From Boswellia sacra (taxonomy: Eukaryota; Streptophyta; Magnoliopsida; Sapindales; Burseraceae), in contig SNVD02008080.1 of the NCBI GenBank assembly GCA_013180625.2, positions 1 through 64,000 on the forward strand: DNA of 64,000 nt, given 5' to 3'. The translations under genes and the position numbers were made by a program. Shown piece after piece: positions 23,888-38,409 of the stretch (position 1 is the stretch's first letter; each line of letters opens with the position of its first letter). The notes under the pieces were generated by a model. That model searched no databases, was not told the origin of the DNA, and saw only the letters and a program-made list of their open reading frames with translations.

Positions 23888-26800
23888 TCAAGCAAAATAT
23901 GATGATGACGAGGATGTATCAGCCAAAACCTGCAAGCATAAGATTAGAAAAAAGAATGAATATTGATCATATTCTCCATAATTAAAAGCTAAAAGTCTGC
24001 AGAAGAAGACTATTTTTATGAAGATACCTCAAGTTGCTCCTCGGTAAATGAATCTTTCTGAAGATTCCATGTGTCAGCATGAGTACGACGGAACTCTGCA
24101 ACTGCTTTAGTCACTGTAGATTTAATTGGCGATGGCTCCCCTCCAAAACGAGCCAGTAATGTAACATGCTCGGGCAACCAACTGAATAGGGGGAAATGAT
24201 CAATATTAGCATGACATGGAGAAGAAACTTATAAGAGGCCACATAGCAGAATTACATTCACAATGGCTTTTAGCATCTATATAAGTTATACAAATTGCCT
24301 GGCTAACAGGCAGAGGCTTTCTTTAGAATGGGTAAAAAAATGTTAACATCAAAAAGAATCCCAAGGGTTGGGCAGATTAGTAAAAACATTTGATTTCAGC
24401 CAAGAGGTCCACAGTTCAATTCTCCCTAGAGCCGCCTAATGTGATATTATATCTTACAAGTTTCCTAACAACCACGTTTGTGGGGCTTAAATGTAACCCT
24501 AAATTTAGATCACATAGGAAATGTCAGGGATCTTCGGTACTCAAAATAAAAAAATGAAGATGTTAATTGTTCTATCAAAAGAATATTATGCCTTGGCAAG
24601 AAAAGAAATGAGAGAAGCTCACTCCAATATTAGATTCATGACATATTAATTTGCCAAGTCTCAACATTTCTACTAACAAATCATAAGTATGCAAACAGGC
24701 ATATGGTACAACACAAAAACGCATATGCATAAAAAATAAAAATAAAAATAAAAAAGGCAAGTTTCTTGATAATAGAAACTTTATTGGGACCATCTTTCCA
24801 AAATATCTTCCCTAAACAATTTCCACATAATCTTAAAAGCAATTACAGACTTAAAAATTCATTCCCCTGCATAACTGATTTGCATACTCATGGATGAAGA
24901 TACAAAGCAATCTCAGTCCAATTACCATCTAGGTGTTTGAAATCAAAGTTCTAATAGTAACAATAAAAATATGAGATGAAATAAAACCTCCTATCCTTCC
25001 TGTGAGCAGGATTCAACCCAAGACAACTTCTATAACCTCAAGAGAGCCAGACAGTTGAATTGGCTAATAACAACAAAACCTTTTACGGATTGTCGTGCTG
25101 GGAAAAGCTAGAATGGGAAACCTCAAGAGAGTGAAACTCAAATCTTGTATGATGACATATGGGCACCAAGAATTTGAGTCAACACATTTCAGCTCTCAAA
25201 ATTATTGGTTGAATTAAACAAAAAATGTTTTACAATTGTAAATTCCACAAAAGTCCAAATTAATAATACAAGAATACAGCTCCAACAACTCCTGGGAAAG
25301 ATAGGACTTCTCTGAATTTTCATTTTCAATTTTTTTTTAATACAATCAAAACATAAAGATAATAAGAACATTTTCTTATATTTATATATAAGGTCAACAA
25401 ACCTGGGCATATCATAAGGGACGGATAATACAGAAGCAGCCAAAGCAAGTACAGCACCATGTCTAGAAGCTATTGACTGGCCATAACTCAGATTCCTACA
25501 TTCATAAATTACAAATCTCAGATTCATTAAAAGAATAATAAATAAAATAAAATAAAAGCAGAGGAAATTTAAATACCAAACACAAGCATGAGGAATGCAC
25601 AAATTAAACAAATGCATACAAGGAAAACTTATCCGTAAAGAACAAGTAGATGGGTATTCAAGTGCGCACTGTAAGCATGCAAGAAAGGTAGACCCTAAGA
25701 CAAACCCCTGTAAGTTTTGCACTTATATACGTATAAACATAAGGATAATTTTCCCCCTACTGAAAGGTAAATAAAGTGAAAAACATTTCAAGTACATTAG
25801 AAACAAAGAGTCACCTCTGCTTATGCTTCCTTTGAATAATATTTGCCTTCTCATAAGCTCTATTGCGGAAATGTGTAGCTAAATCGTCATCACCACCCTT
25901 CATTAGGCCTGCTAGAACAGCTGCAGCATGCTCCCTTACCTGGACAAGATGTGGCTTTTTCAGTTAAAAGGCATCAAAATCTTATCCAGTGATTGCCAGA
26001 TGATTATAATCATCACAGCAAAAATTAGCAACTCCAGATAGATTTTGACATTATTGCTAAATGCCATCCCTAATAACAATAAAATTTCAGGCTTTAAGCC
26101 TTTTTTACTTGGACAGTTTCTGATCCTGAATTTAAGTCAGAAAGATCACTTTTATCTGCTATTGTAATGCACAATCTTTGTGAAAGAACTATTCCACTCA
26201 TTACTAGATCCAATCAAGAACTTGCCTCAACTTGATTGTCCATAAGAAGCTTCTCCACAGTTTTCCAGATATTTTGTTTCTCCATCTGTGAGAGAATGAA
26301 AGTGTGCCTGTTGTACAAAATTTTTTTTAGTCTCCAAGTGATAAATATTTTCTCAAACTACATGCTTGCATTGACCTCAATATCTATCTTTTTGAAATAC
26401 TATAATGTAAAAGTGAAAAGGAGGATTCATAAAACGGGGAGCTTGAAGACACGAAAGCAAAACCGAGGACCATGAAAGTTTTTTTTTTTTTTCTACAAAT
26501 GACAATTTATGAACTACAGATATGGACGCTCTACAATTAAACTTAAGCAAAATTGTTCAAGGAATGTAATCAAAATCTAAAATTCAAAAATTCCTGATGC
26601 GTAAGACCACCCCATGATTAAATACCTTACCTGTACATAAAAGTTCGCAGATACGTTAGAGTAGCGGATCTTGTCCTCCAGTTAGAATCATTTGCAGAGG
26701 ATAGAATAATAGAAACAGCTTTCTGAAGATGAGGCTCCCAGAAAATCCTCCATTTTAACAATTCAAAAGCTGCCTTGGCCAGTGTTGATAAATCTTTATT

Positions 26801-29800
26801 TGATGTTTCCTTTAAAAATATAAAAAATAATAATAATAATAATTAGTAAGAAAGATTGACACAATCAAAAGATCAGCAACAGAATACATGGTCAGGGAAT
26901 TTCTCCCATTACAAACTCATTGGAAAAAGGAAACACTGCAGCCTTTGAAGAGTAAATTCCATTTAAGAACAAGAGGAATAAACTAAAATCATGAATAATA
27001 TTCTTCTCTCACTACCCATTTGATTACTCCTGAAACGGAATCTCTATCATTTTATTCAACAACCCCAATTAATGACTAAGTGAGTAAACCAAAACTGATG
27101 ATTCAAAAGCAACAGAATGAACGACTGAATTTCAGAACCAAGATGAAACCTCAGAAAAACCAATTAAGTTAAAGGACCGAATTCAATGTCGTACTTCTCA
27201 TACCTGCAAGGATATTACAGGATAAAGAAGTCCCACAACTACATCCAGCAATAACGGTGATCTTCCAGACTTTAAAGTTGAGATGATAAAATGAAATAAC
27301 TACATGTATCAGGAGAAAATGAACTGATTAGTTAAGTAACATAAAAACCAGCACAGATTCAGTTGAAAACAATTATAAGAATTAGTACCGTTTCCATCCA
27401 TTTGACATCATCTTGTGAATTTCCATTTAACAACCCATTTTGAGTACTAGTATCCGCCGACATGTCCATACTGTCAGAAAGACTATTATTCTGAATGTTT
27501 ATAACCGCTTCAGATGCTCTTTCTGTTAGAAACTGAACCCATTTTTCCTCTTTAAGATGATTATCACTATCAATGTTCTTCCCTTCATGTGACTGATCAT
27601 GAGAAAATGACATATAGAGCCGAATGTTCGAGCACAACACAGAAAGGGTAACACCTATAGCCTCTCTTACCTGTCAAAAATGACTTTACATAAACATATG
27701 CAAAAACCCAACCACCAAATGCCATATCAACACAAGTAAATATGATACAGTGAATCCATCAAAAGGCTTGGTTCTCGTGCATCATTTTTTTCAATCCCAA
27801 AAGCAAAATTCGTCGGAAAAATCGAAAAAACTATGTTAAGTGACATGCTTACTTGTGCTGATGAATGGCACATATCACGCAGCAACTCATCCAGAAGTCT
27901 GATATGTAGTTGTATCTCTGCCACTGGCATCTTTTGTGGAGATATTTCTATGAGTGCAGCTGAAAGGAAAGCATATCGCTTTGCAACCACAGTCGTCGTT
28001 AGAGTTGGAGGTAGAGGTGTTACCAAACAGTTCAAAACTTGTTGTCTCAGAAGAGGAACTCTTGTTCCATACTTGCCTTTTCCTGTAACAGCATAACGAA
28101 TACAAGCTGCCCACTCAGGTATGGATTCCAATGTTGGAGCAAGAATGATATTCTGCAACTGGATCATCATCCAGCTGTCCCACACCCCTACAAGACCATC
28201 AACATCAGAGTGCAACACCCCAGCGAATGCTTCAGCGGCAACACATTGCTTGGACCGCTCCTTAGCATTTGCAAACTCCTCCAATGTACTTTTAAGTGCC
28301 AGTATAACGGGCATTCCACATTCTTGTATTAGCCGCTTGAAAATCCGGGCAAAGTTTGAGTAAAAAGTATCACTTCCTAATAAAGAGATCCAACTAGGAG
28401 TTCGTGGCCATGAAGACGAAAAATCAAAATAAAAACGGGTGATAGATTTGTCTGCTAAGCTTTGGAAGGAAGAGTTTCCATGATTTCCTCTGGAAGATGA
28501 GCTGTCGGTATCTGTGATTATATGGACATGTGAAAGACTATTGAGAGTTTCATTAAAAAATCCCTCTTCCTGAAAAATTTCACTTAATGCTCCTTCCAGC
28601 GAAGATTTGGTATTTCCTTCTGCATTCGCAGATGATACAGATCGATCCTCCTTTGACATTTTATATGGTGATTCTTTCAGTAGCGTATTTAGGGCTGAGA
28701 TTGCAAGTATTCTAGTTTGAGGAAGTTGACTTTTCAAATTCTTCAAGAAGTGACCTAAAATGGCACCAACATAACAATACTTACATATATGACTAAACCA
28801 GTGTCACTAACAGACGAGAAGAATGCACTTAATTAACAGATGAAAAGAACAGACCAGCAGTTTCACTCAGGATTTTTGCAGAGAGGTTTGGATCATTTCT
28901 AGACGACATAGCTAACAAAAGAAGAACTCTATTAGCCATCAGATTATACCTGGTAAAAAATAAGAGGACAAGGGAAAAAGTGAGTCCATGTCAGCAATGA
29001 TTAAATATAATATTTCCTGCAAAAAGTAAGATTTTTGTATTTTGCATCAAAGGGAAACATCAACAAAATTATTCCTAGTCATTGACTAATACACCTACAC
29101 CAAACATGCAAACTAAAACAAACAAGTTCAGCATCTGCAACTGAAATCAAGTTGCTAGACAGCAAGATGTTTACCGCCAGTGCAAACGAGTAGAATCAAA
29201 ACTTAATGAACCAATATGAGCAACCAAATCTGCAAAATCTGATCCATCTTTATGATTGTCCATGGTCTTCAAAATGTTTCTAGACACTCCCGCAAAGTGT
29301 ATGTTGTATTTAACAAAGAGCTGCCAGATCAAAGAAAAAATTCAATTGCAAGAAATTGCTATCTATGGGTCTAGAAGATACAGCAAGAGATTTTACCTCA
29401 TTGATTGCTTTCTGTGCCTTCAGTGATTCATGATGAGAGCTATACAAAGAAATAAAGAAACATAAGATCAAGTTCAACTAAATTTCTCAGCAAACAAGAA
29501 TCACACTTTTAACTTATGCAAAATTGCCATATGTATGAAAGTAAGCACACCTTGAAAGAATCCCAATAAGAAATGAAGAGAATGCCTTTTGATCCTAGAA
29601 ACAAAAGAAGATATAAAAGAAGAATCAAATTTTAAAAATATGTTTAGAGATGTTTGAGCTAAAAGACTTACCGTTGTCAAATGCTTGAGAACTGTCTGTG
29701 TAGAAAGGACAGCACAAGATCCTAGGACAGCATATTCTGGCGCATTTGGACTCCTTAAATTCTCAGTAAGAAAGAGTACACACTTTGAAATCAAAGATGG

Positions 29801-32800
29801 CCATCTCTTAATAATCTTCAATAAAGATTTTCCAGCGAGCCTGAAAACCAAACCAACATCACATGCATCTCAGACACGATAAAATGGTTCTCTTGTGAGA
29901 CCAGATAATCTAAATCATATATATGAAGAAGAATAAAACATGATATCCACTACACATCCAGATCATTATCCTAAAACATGTTTTTGATGAAATTGAAAGG
30001 AGCCCCACACGCTTCTGTGGATAAATAGCAAAAATAGTATTAATTCAAAAGAGTTTCTAGTAACTTTTGGGCTACATTCAAGTCTACACCTCCAGCGTAT
30101 ATAACTGTTGCTTGTTCATTAAGAAAATAACATGAATCTTATTTATTTTCCAAAAGAAATCAAGATAATTAAAATTAAAAAAAAAACAACTAAACTGCTT
30201 GATCATATAACTCACTCATATCAGTAAGGTACTTACAAACGAACGGTTTCATAACTATGCAAAGAGAGGTTTAGGAGATCATCCATCAAAAGAACCAAAT
30301 GGTCTGAAGGAGAGAAATCCCCAATTGTACGAAACAAATGATATGTTGATTGCGATGATCTCCATGTACCATGCATGTATGCCTTGTCAATAAGTGCCCA
30401 CCTTGGCCTGCAATAAAAGAATTTATTGAGAGTTTAAATGCTAGAATACTTATTGATGCATTGATCAAGAAATAATCAAGAAAAATCCCATGATAAGATG
30501 CTTTACCTTCTCTTTCCTTTAGAGTGAGAAGACACAATAAAATTTATAGGAGGTTCTATAATGGCAGCAGATTCCAACTTCCAAGCTTGCCTATGATTTG
30601 ACCACTCATCAAATTCCAAACATCCTGTATTACAAAGATAAGAAATTAAATTAACGTGGGGCAGGACAAACATAAATGGATCAAGAAAAGATTGATCTTA
30701 AGGAGTAACTAAAGCAAGGAACTCCCAAAGACAAGAAATTCAATTCATCGGGATGCAAAATTCATTACCATAATTTCCTAAAGCATCCATAATACGAATA
30801 ACGAGTATCAAGAGGATGCTGTCATCTGATTTTTCCTCTAATAAATATCTGCCCAAATTACAAATACCATTGATGTTCAGATATGATAACAGCAAAATTG
30901 TAGAATAACATCCATATGAACAATAAAAGTTAAACATTACTTGCAGGCAACATGCACAATCTCAGCAGCTTTTTCCCGCAATTTAGTACTGCCAACACTT
31001 GATCCTGTTGCTCCAGCTATTAGAAAAGAAGCACGAGCAGGATCTTCAGTCATCCCACTCAAAGAGGCTGGGTTGAAATCAGGCAAGCAAGATAAAACGC
31101 CTTGCAATGAGGACTCTATACGCAAAAGAGTCACCTTCAAGTGCTCTTTCTCATCCCCTGCATTACATATCATATATAATGTCAAGTGTTAAATGTTACA
31201 AAAAGGAATCAGATGTTTATTTTGAAAATAATAATAATAATATGACATGTATATAGAAGGGAAATGAAAATTGTAGAAAGGATAATATTTTCTTAAATGT
31301 TCTGAATTCTGGTGCACCAAATAAAACAAAACAACAAAAATTGGCATAACTGTAAAAGTTGAAGCTCTTCAAAGGAAAATACCACAGAACAACATGTTCA
31401 AGTTAAGAAAATTTCCTTTGAGGAATAAATATGTATAATACCTGGATCAGAATGGATTTTAGTTTGGCATATTCTCAACAGATCATCTAAAGCTGACTGA
31501 AAATGAAGGTTCAAAAGTTCATTTGCAAACTGATCTTCTTCGTCGCTAGGAACATGCCACTTGGGGCCTGTTACTGATCCATCATCAGAATAATCTTTTG
31601 TGCTAATCCATTCCTCTAATGCCGCAGCAGCAGGGTGACGCAAAATGCACCTAGGAAACCAGAATGTACATTTCTATTTTCAGACAAAAGACAGAACAAT
31701 TAAATGAATTTGATGAAAATTATGTCAAAAGAGCTTATACCTGTATTGGTCCATTGGATAATAAAGTATCAGGCTTCCAAGGAGGGAGCGGAGAAGATGA
31801 TCACCAGCTACATTAACCTGCATATGATTTTTATAATAGATAGATAAATAACAAATAATGAAAACAGACAAAAAAACAAAAATCAATAATTCCAGACCAA
31901 CCATCCACTTAAAGACAGTGCAACTTAGTAAAGTGAGTTTTCAATTATGCAGGGAAGATTTAATGATTAATTAATCAAAGGCATAAACAAGACCTTCCAA
32001 GATCGAGAGTCAAAGGCAGAAACAATAGCTTCTTTGAATTGATCCTTGTAACGAAGAAGTGCGGGACCTCCATAACTGATTGCAACTGATAATATTTTCA
32101 ATTGATAATCAATTGCTGTTTCAAGTGCAGGAGAAAGGGTAGGTTTTGCCTAAGAATGGAGAAGAAAGAAAAAATCAACTTTCACCACGAGAATCTAGGA
32201 GCAACATAAATGCTAACAGGACCACCAGTCAAAAGTGAAAGACCTTGGTTGAAACCGAAGCATCAGTAATTCCTCTTCCTCCAAATCCAGTAACAGGTGT
32301 TCCTTTCAAAGAGGATATAGCAGACAACAAAACTGGTTCAACAAGTTGAAAAACTGCCTCTTCTGGATTTGAATGAACACACGCACAACAAAGCAGTCCC
32401 ACCTCAGCAATTGCTCCCGGAAGAATGTTTGTCCTGACAAACTTGGAAATTTTCTTCAGAGCCTGGCAATAATATAAGCATAAGGTTTCAACAACTCAGC
32501 CCCAACATAAAACAAAAAAGTCTGAACTGATCATTCTATGCCAGCAACTGACCTGATTATATAGTGATTTTGAAAGTCTCCCAAGCAAGATTTCAAGCAT
32601 GCAATAGTAATAAGGACCTTCATCAACCAGAAAAGTTCCCGATGTTGCTGATGAATTTAGGCCTTCATTCCTGCAGCACCAGTAACTTATCATCTTTTGG
32701 GGAAAAAGAAAATGTAAGTCTCTTTCCTAAAAGAGTGAACAATAGCACTTACAGGACACTGCTGGGTTCGAGATGTTGAAGTAACGAAAATAAGCGACAA

Positions 32801-35800
32801 AGGAATTCATCTAGCCACTCAGAAAAGCGGATCATTGGCATGAACGATAAATCATCACTGTTGTCATCCAGAGTAGCTATCTGAATTCATAAGAAGAACA
32901 AAAGAAACGATGACTTGACAATATATAGGCATGTCGTATATTTGCTATGAATATCTCAGGCTTAAAACTTACATTGGAAAATATGGATCCAATTAGCTGC
33001 ATGGTTGCCAGGGTTTTAGGAGGGTCATTTGCATCCATACCAGCTAATGCATTCGATAATGATATCATAAGTAGCTCAATGAACACATCATCACCACCGC
33101 CAAGATCAGCTGAATTTACTGACGAAGTTGAAAGGGATGTAAGGAACAAAGATCTCCCAGCAAATGCTACTGACATCACAGCAGTTTTCAACTGGTGGGT
33201 GGCAGTCATCTGACTAGACACAAAAGTCAGTAAAACAGAGATTAATGTGATGCAGGAATTCCAACCTACAGCAAATTAGGACTTTCAGTACAAATGAAAT
33301 AAAATTTTGATAATTTAGTACAACATGCAACAATACTAACCGTCTCCAAGGCCATATGGAATCGAGTTGCCAGAAATGGAAGAACTGAAGAGGGATCCAC
33401 AAAAGACAAAATAGAAGTTGCAGCAGCAACTGTCTCAGAAAGATGTTCATTCTTGCTATATTGACCACGATCAATTAACTTCAACACCACATTCACAAAA
33501 GAGGTCCTCTCTGATTTTCCTAGATATGCATGTCTGTTGTTATCTTTGTTTCTGTGATGACAGTATTTTGGCTAGAATGAGCACAATATATATATTTACC
33601 ATATGCAGAAGATACATATTAGGATGGTAAATTCTCACTGCTGCTCATGCTGTAAGCGTTTCTGGAATGTGACAACCAAATGCAGCAAAAACCTCTCCAA
33701 TGAATAAGTCCAGCGACCACCATTAGAGGGATGGTAATATCTACAACAATAAATTTCAGAAAATAAAATGTAATAAGAAACTATTAACAAGTCACAACAG
33801 TCAGAGAAAAAATAAGAGAATTAAGATGTCGGTAAACAAACTGTTCTAAGAGGTTGACCAATTTCTCGAAGTACTCTTGTGCTGAACTACCAGGTTTTAA
33901 TAGATACACCTGTGATTACCATTATAAGTATTACATAACTAAATCTCAGGAGCTACCTACATTGGTATCAAGAATAAAGAGAAATATAGACCACTGTATC
34001 ATCTTACAATTGATTTTGCAATGGCCTTTGCTGGGGTGGCTGTTTTATTGGAGAACAAGAACCTAGTATATCTGGGAACATCCACAGAAAATGGATATGA
34101 CCCACTTCCGTTGGCCACAGGAACCTGAGATCATCGATTAAATGTAAAATTTAACAAAATGAAAATCCAAATAGCAAATAAACAGCCAAATAAAAGAATA
34201 AATATTAGAAATTCGAAAAAAGACCTAGAAAAGGGACAGAAGAGCCCAAGTACATGATAAAATACCAAGCATAAGAAAGATGCATATAAGTCCACATTGA
34301 CATCATCTTCAATTTATTATTGTAATCATCATTTTTGTATTGCTTCACTTAAGTAATCATAAACTCACCTCAAACATGTTCAAGTATCTTGTGAAAAGCA
34401 TGGGTACGAAACATTCCCAGTCAATAAAGCCATAGTTCTTTATAACACGAGCTATAACAGCTGTCCATTGACTGTTCCAGAATTGGCAATTTGGAATTGA
34501 GTCCCACAATTCTAGACACTCTTTAATCCAACCTCTAACATGCAAACAATAGGAAATGCTCCAGTAAGTCAACAAAGAAACCATGACAAATAGCAAATTC
34601 CCAAAATGTGCTTCTTACTCTGAAAAGAAGTTTTGGTTATCCAAGTTTGTAGGAAGAAAAAGTCTCACAAATCCAGATCCTTCAAATGATGAATTATGCC
34701 ATGGATTTTCCATAAGAGATCTGCAAGTATAGTATAACAATTTTTAAAAAGCGACAACAAAAAAAGAAATAAATAAATAAAGTCCTCTGTTATCATCTTA
34801 CTAATAATTCAATTTAGTCAAGGTATCTATGGGGCCACACCCCATCATTCAAGTGAAATATATGGAGCATTGAGGATAAGGAGATTGAATAATTATCATG
34901 CCTTAAAAACCAAATCAACCTTCTTCCTTATTTCTCACATGTACTTTATGATTGTGAGTTCAGTAGATGCCAGGTTATTATTGTTAAATGTCAGGCTTGA
35001 AATGATTAAATCAATTCTTTCCAATTTAGTTAGAATTTGACATCCTAAAATCAATTACTTTTATCCTTTGAAATTTCAATCAAATATGACATTCAAAAAC
35101 TTCCTAAAGATTTAGCCATATTATCTTGTTTTTGAGTCTAGAAAATGGAGAAATTTGGCAAGCTGCATGCATTTTATGTATGCCAGGCATGCCAAGCAAG
35201 GAAGTTAGCTAGCGAAGGGGATGCACTGTTATAATCACCATTTCTAGAACACTCTGGGAAACTACATAAATCATTTTCTAACTACTTTAAAGGAAACCAG
35301 AAAAGGATTTTTAATTAAATCACCATTTTCAAGATTCATTTCCTATAACTAGAAAGCACTCCAAGTTGTTTGGATTTTTCATCAAATTTTTGTAAGTAAT
35401 TTTAATATAAACTTTTAAAATTATTAAGAATATTGATAGGTATTCTACTAGATATAAATTAAAAACATTCCCTTTTTTCCATTTAATTTTCCACCTACAT
35501 ATCATTTCCCAAACCCTCAAAATACAGAAATCAATTTTTTATTTTAATTTTCTGAATTCATTTTGTCGAAACAATTTTTGTACAACAATATCAAAAGGAC
35601 TCTTATTAAGTACAGTAAATCCTGTAAGAAATGTGTGCATGTGTTCAATCCAAACAAGAACCAACCATATATCCAGTTTTTTTGTTTTTCCCTATTTTCT
35701 GATAATCTAGAAATCCCTCAGTCTGAGTTCCTTATACCTATTCACCATTGTGAAGCTTCCTTATACATTAAAGGCCAACTCAAGAGGAATTAGAAACTAT

Positions 35801-38308
35801 ACCTGAACTCAGACCATATCTCAAAGGCAGAACCTGGTGGAAATAACCTTCTGCAGGATCGAACAAGGGAGGTAACCGTCTCAAAATGTCGCTGTCTTAA
35901 TCTCCAGCCCTCTGGACCTGTGTTCCTGCAAGAATTAAAAAACCAAAGGTCATTGTTTCAGGAAGTTCTCTAAACTAAGAGGAGAAAGTCAATAATAGTT
36001 GTGTAAGAGCTTATCAAAAAGTATTCAGTAAAACACCACATATCACAAAGAAGAAAAAGTTTACTGTTATCCGGCTATTTTTACATTAAACATTGGCATT
36101 AAATATACAGCTTTAATTTTTAATAAAAGCATTAACGAACTTTCACGTATTTAATAATTCAATTAGTTTATATATGCATACAAAACATGCTAAAAGCTCA
36201 TAAAATAACCAACCTTGTGAAATGAGTATTAATGAGAGTGTCATACAAAGGCCGCCATGGAACTTTCAAGGACAACTTCTTTCGATATTTATTAAGCACT
36301 CTGACTAACAGATTTCCCCATCTAACCTAATCCAGAGAAACAGAACAACCTTTAGGAAAAAGACAAAAAATGATAGCAAAAATGAAAAAATAAAAATAAG
36401 GTTTTACAATGTAACACCTGGGCATACAGTTTGTTTTGTGATACATTGAACAGTTCTAACCCAATTTCCACAAGGGCACCCACATCTTGCAAAGATAATT
36501 CACTTTTTGCCTTTATGAACCTGCACAACGGTAAATATTAAGCCTGACTCATTTTCTTTACTAATCTCCAACAGCAGAGGCAGAGCATGAATGATCCAAC
36601 AGCATCCACTTCAGTCAAATTCTAAAAATCAGTAAGAACATGTTATGGCAGACCAGTGAAATAAAAACGGAACTAGACTCAACTACGTGCTATAAAGGAA
36701 CCAAATGCATCGTTAAGGATAGAATTGAATAATCCTGAATGTAACATGCATGCAGTTTTTCAGTAACTACACAGTAATGACCAAACCTGAAAGTAGGCAA
36801 ACACAATTTCTACATGCATGCTTTATTACACATGTATTTAAGTAATTTGTAATCAAGAATCATATGAAAGTCAATTTTTACATAAAAAGACTACCGAACA
36901 CCTGTCTGAAAAGAGGATAAGTCATGCCTAAAACAAAAATAAATAAATAAATTAGACAAAGTAAAGCAGTAGAATCATATAGCATGATATAGAACAATAT
37001 ATGCATTAGGCTATGAGTGAAAGAGATCTGACAAAGGTTGAGACATTGACTGAGACGTGGAGGATAAAAGCCCCCATCACCCTAGAATTGAATTGATGGT
37101 ATTTTAGCGCCCAAATATTTTAGTAGAAGAAATGTCTCAAAATTGAAACATTTACAAGTAAAGGTTAAACTGAAGTTCTTCTTCCATGAGAACTCAGGAT
37201 TGCTAACAAGATTAATGAAGTATCACAAGTGAGACTTATACAACAGTGTGACCATAAATTTGCACAATACTTCAGAGCCCTGGCCAAGCATGTGGAGTGG
37301 AGCTACAAGAAAGCAAGCAATCTCGCTTGCAGAATCATCACATTCACATTGTTCTTGTCTCATTCATAAGAAAATTCAATTCTGCGATATCACCTACCCT
37401 TTATTCCTCCCCCACCCCCTCACTCTTTTTTTTTTTTAACATGTTTTTACCCTTCAATGTCAAAAATGCTTATATAAGCAAACTTTCCTATTTTCCCACA
37501 TCATCAAACTACCGAAAAACAATAAATTAGTCATCCAAATCTACAAGTGAGCATTTAGGCATCACCCAAATGGATCTCAACAAGTCAGCTATGCATGCCA
37601 CAGTGTAATACCATCAAATTAGTCATCATGCAGTCTCAAACTATGGAGTAGGACCAGCAGTAATAAGCACATTCTCCAGTCTCAGCTCCTCCCGCTGCAC
37701 TAACGTCTTCCAACACGCATAAACCCAAAAGATAATAGTTCATCTCTGAGCTGAGGTAAAGGTTTCTCTCAACATATTAAGTCCAAATTTATCTCCTTGG
37801 ATACAAGGCAAATTAAAAAAGTCATGAAACCAACATGATCTTAACATCAAAAGGATGTCAAGTGCTGCCACCTTTGTTATCGAGCCATTCGTTTGAGAGC
37901 CACGTGGCGACAACCTATGAACTGATAATGAGGATATTCCCCTTGCTTATGGTCCCACACTCGAAATTCATTCTATTAAAGTCAATACTTGACACTAAAT
38001 ATCCAAAAAAAAAAAAAGAACGAAAATTCAAATTTATTTCACAAATAATCGAATTGAAATTAAGAGAGAACAAGCAACAATCTGAAACAGAAGAGATAAG
38101 AAGAGTTGAAAGTTAAGGACACAAATTAAGTGAAGAAGTGAGCTCACAAGTCGATGACAGAGATCCATTTGAGAGTAGCATAGACAGAGTCGGGATCGTC
38201 GGGTTTGTACAAGGCCTTGACGGAGCTAACGACGGAAGCAAACGATTCCTTCTCTCGCTTGGTCTCCTCCGCCACAGGGGGCGGCAACCACGCATTGTAA
38301 AGATGCAT
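23888..38308 (-). CDS. PA200: Proteasome activator subunit 4 (PA200/Blm10), 35 exons
   Basis: PA200 is a HEAT-repeat protein that caps the 20S proteasome. Exons in order are 38148-38308, 36418-36520, 36214-36326, 35803-35925, 34619-34720, 34369-34534, 34008-34124, 33842-33909, 33639-33740, 33341-33533, 32973-33209, 32753-32880, 32553-32670, 32244-32462, 31994-32149, 31741-31817, 31442-31650, 30941-31157, 30769-30848, 30507-30624, 30237-30407, 29672-29840, 29551-29594, 29397-29439, 29175-29320, 28855-28949, 27853-28754, 27389-27670, 27204-27299, 26631-26809, 26226-26307, 25815-25939, 25403-25495, 24028-24181 and 23888-23929. They sum to 5430 nt, or 1809 residues, close to Arabidopsis PA200. 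The N-terminus MHLYNAWLPPPVAEETKREK and the C-terminus ADTSSSSSYFA are diagnostic. The tail resembles the aromatic ends that dock Blm10/PA200 on the proteasome. The intron after 26226 has a GC donor. Confidence 0.95.
24360..24573 (+). mobile_element. tRNA-derived SINE in the last but one interval of PA200
   Basis: An A-box-like GGGTTGGGCAGATTAGT (about 24365-24381) is followed at the right distance by a B-box-like AGTTCAATTCTCC (about 24413-24425). After that comes a tRNA-unrelated body with GTTTGTGGGGCTTAAATG and a tail GGTACTCAAAATAAAAAAA (about 24536-24554). This matches the general plan of plant tRNA-derived SINEs. The flanks ATCAAAAAGAAT (24348-24359) and ATCAAAAGAAT (24574-24584) look like a target site duplication with one base lost. 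The element is in the intron between PA200 exons 33 and 34, on the strand opposite the gene. Confidence 0.6.
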
Positions 38309-38397
38309 TTTTCGAACCAGCCACGCTGAGCTGAAACGGATTTGATAAACAATTGAATTGAAATGAAATGAAATGAGCGAAATGAGAGTTTGGCCTG

Positions 38398-38405
38398 TAT
38401 TTATA
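38398..38405 (-). promoter_or_regulatory. TATA box of PA200
   Basis: Read on the minus strand, TATAAATA lies 90 bp upstream of the PA200 start codon. The context (CATCTATAAATACAGG) is a good plant TATA box. Confidence 0.6.
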
Positions 38406-38409
38406 GATG

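Noticed and set aside
33600..33640. An in-frame stop in PA200 after EQQ that looked like a nonsense mutation
   Set aside because: A good GT donor lies just before it (33638), and the acceptor at 33534 restores the frame as Q-H-A-Y-L-G-K, which matches the known protein. The stop is in the intron.
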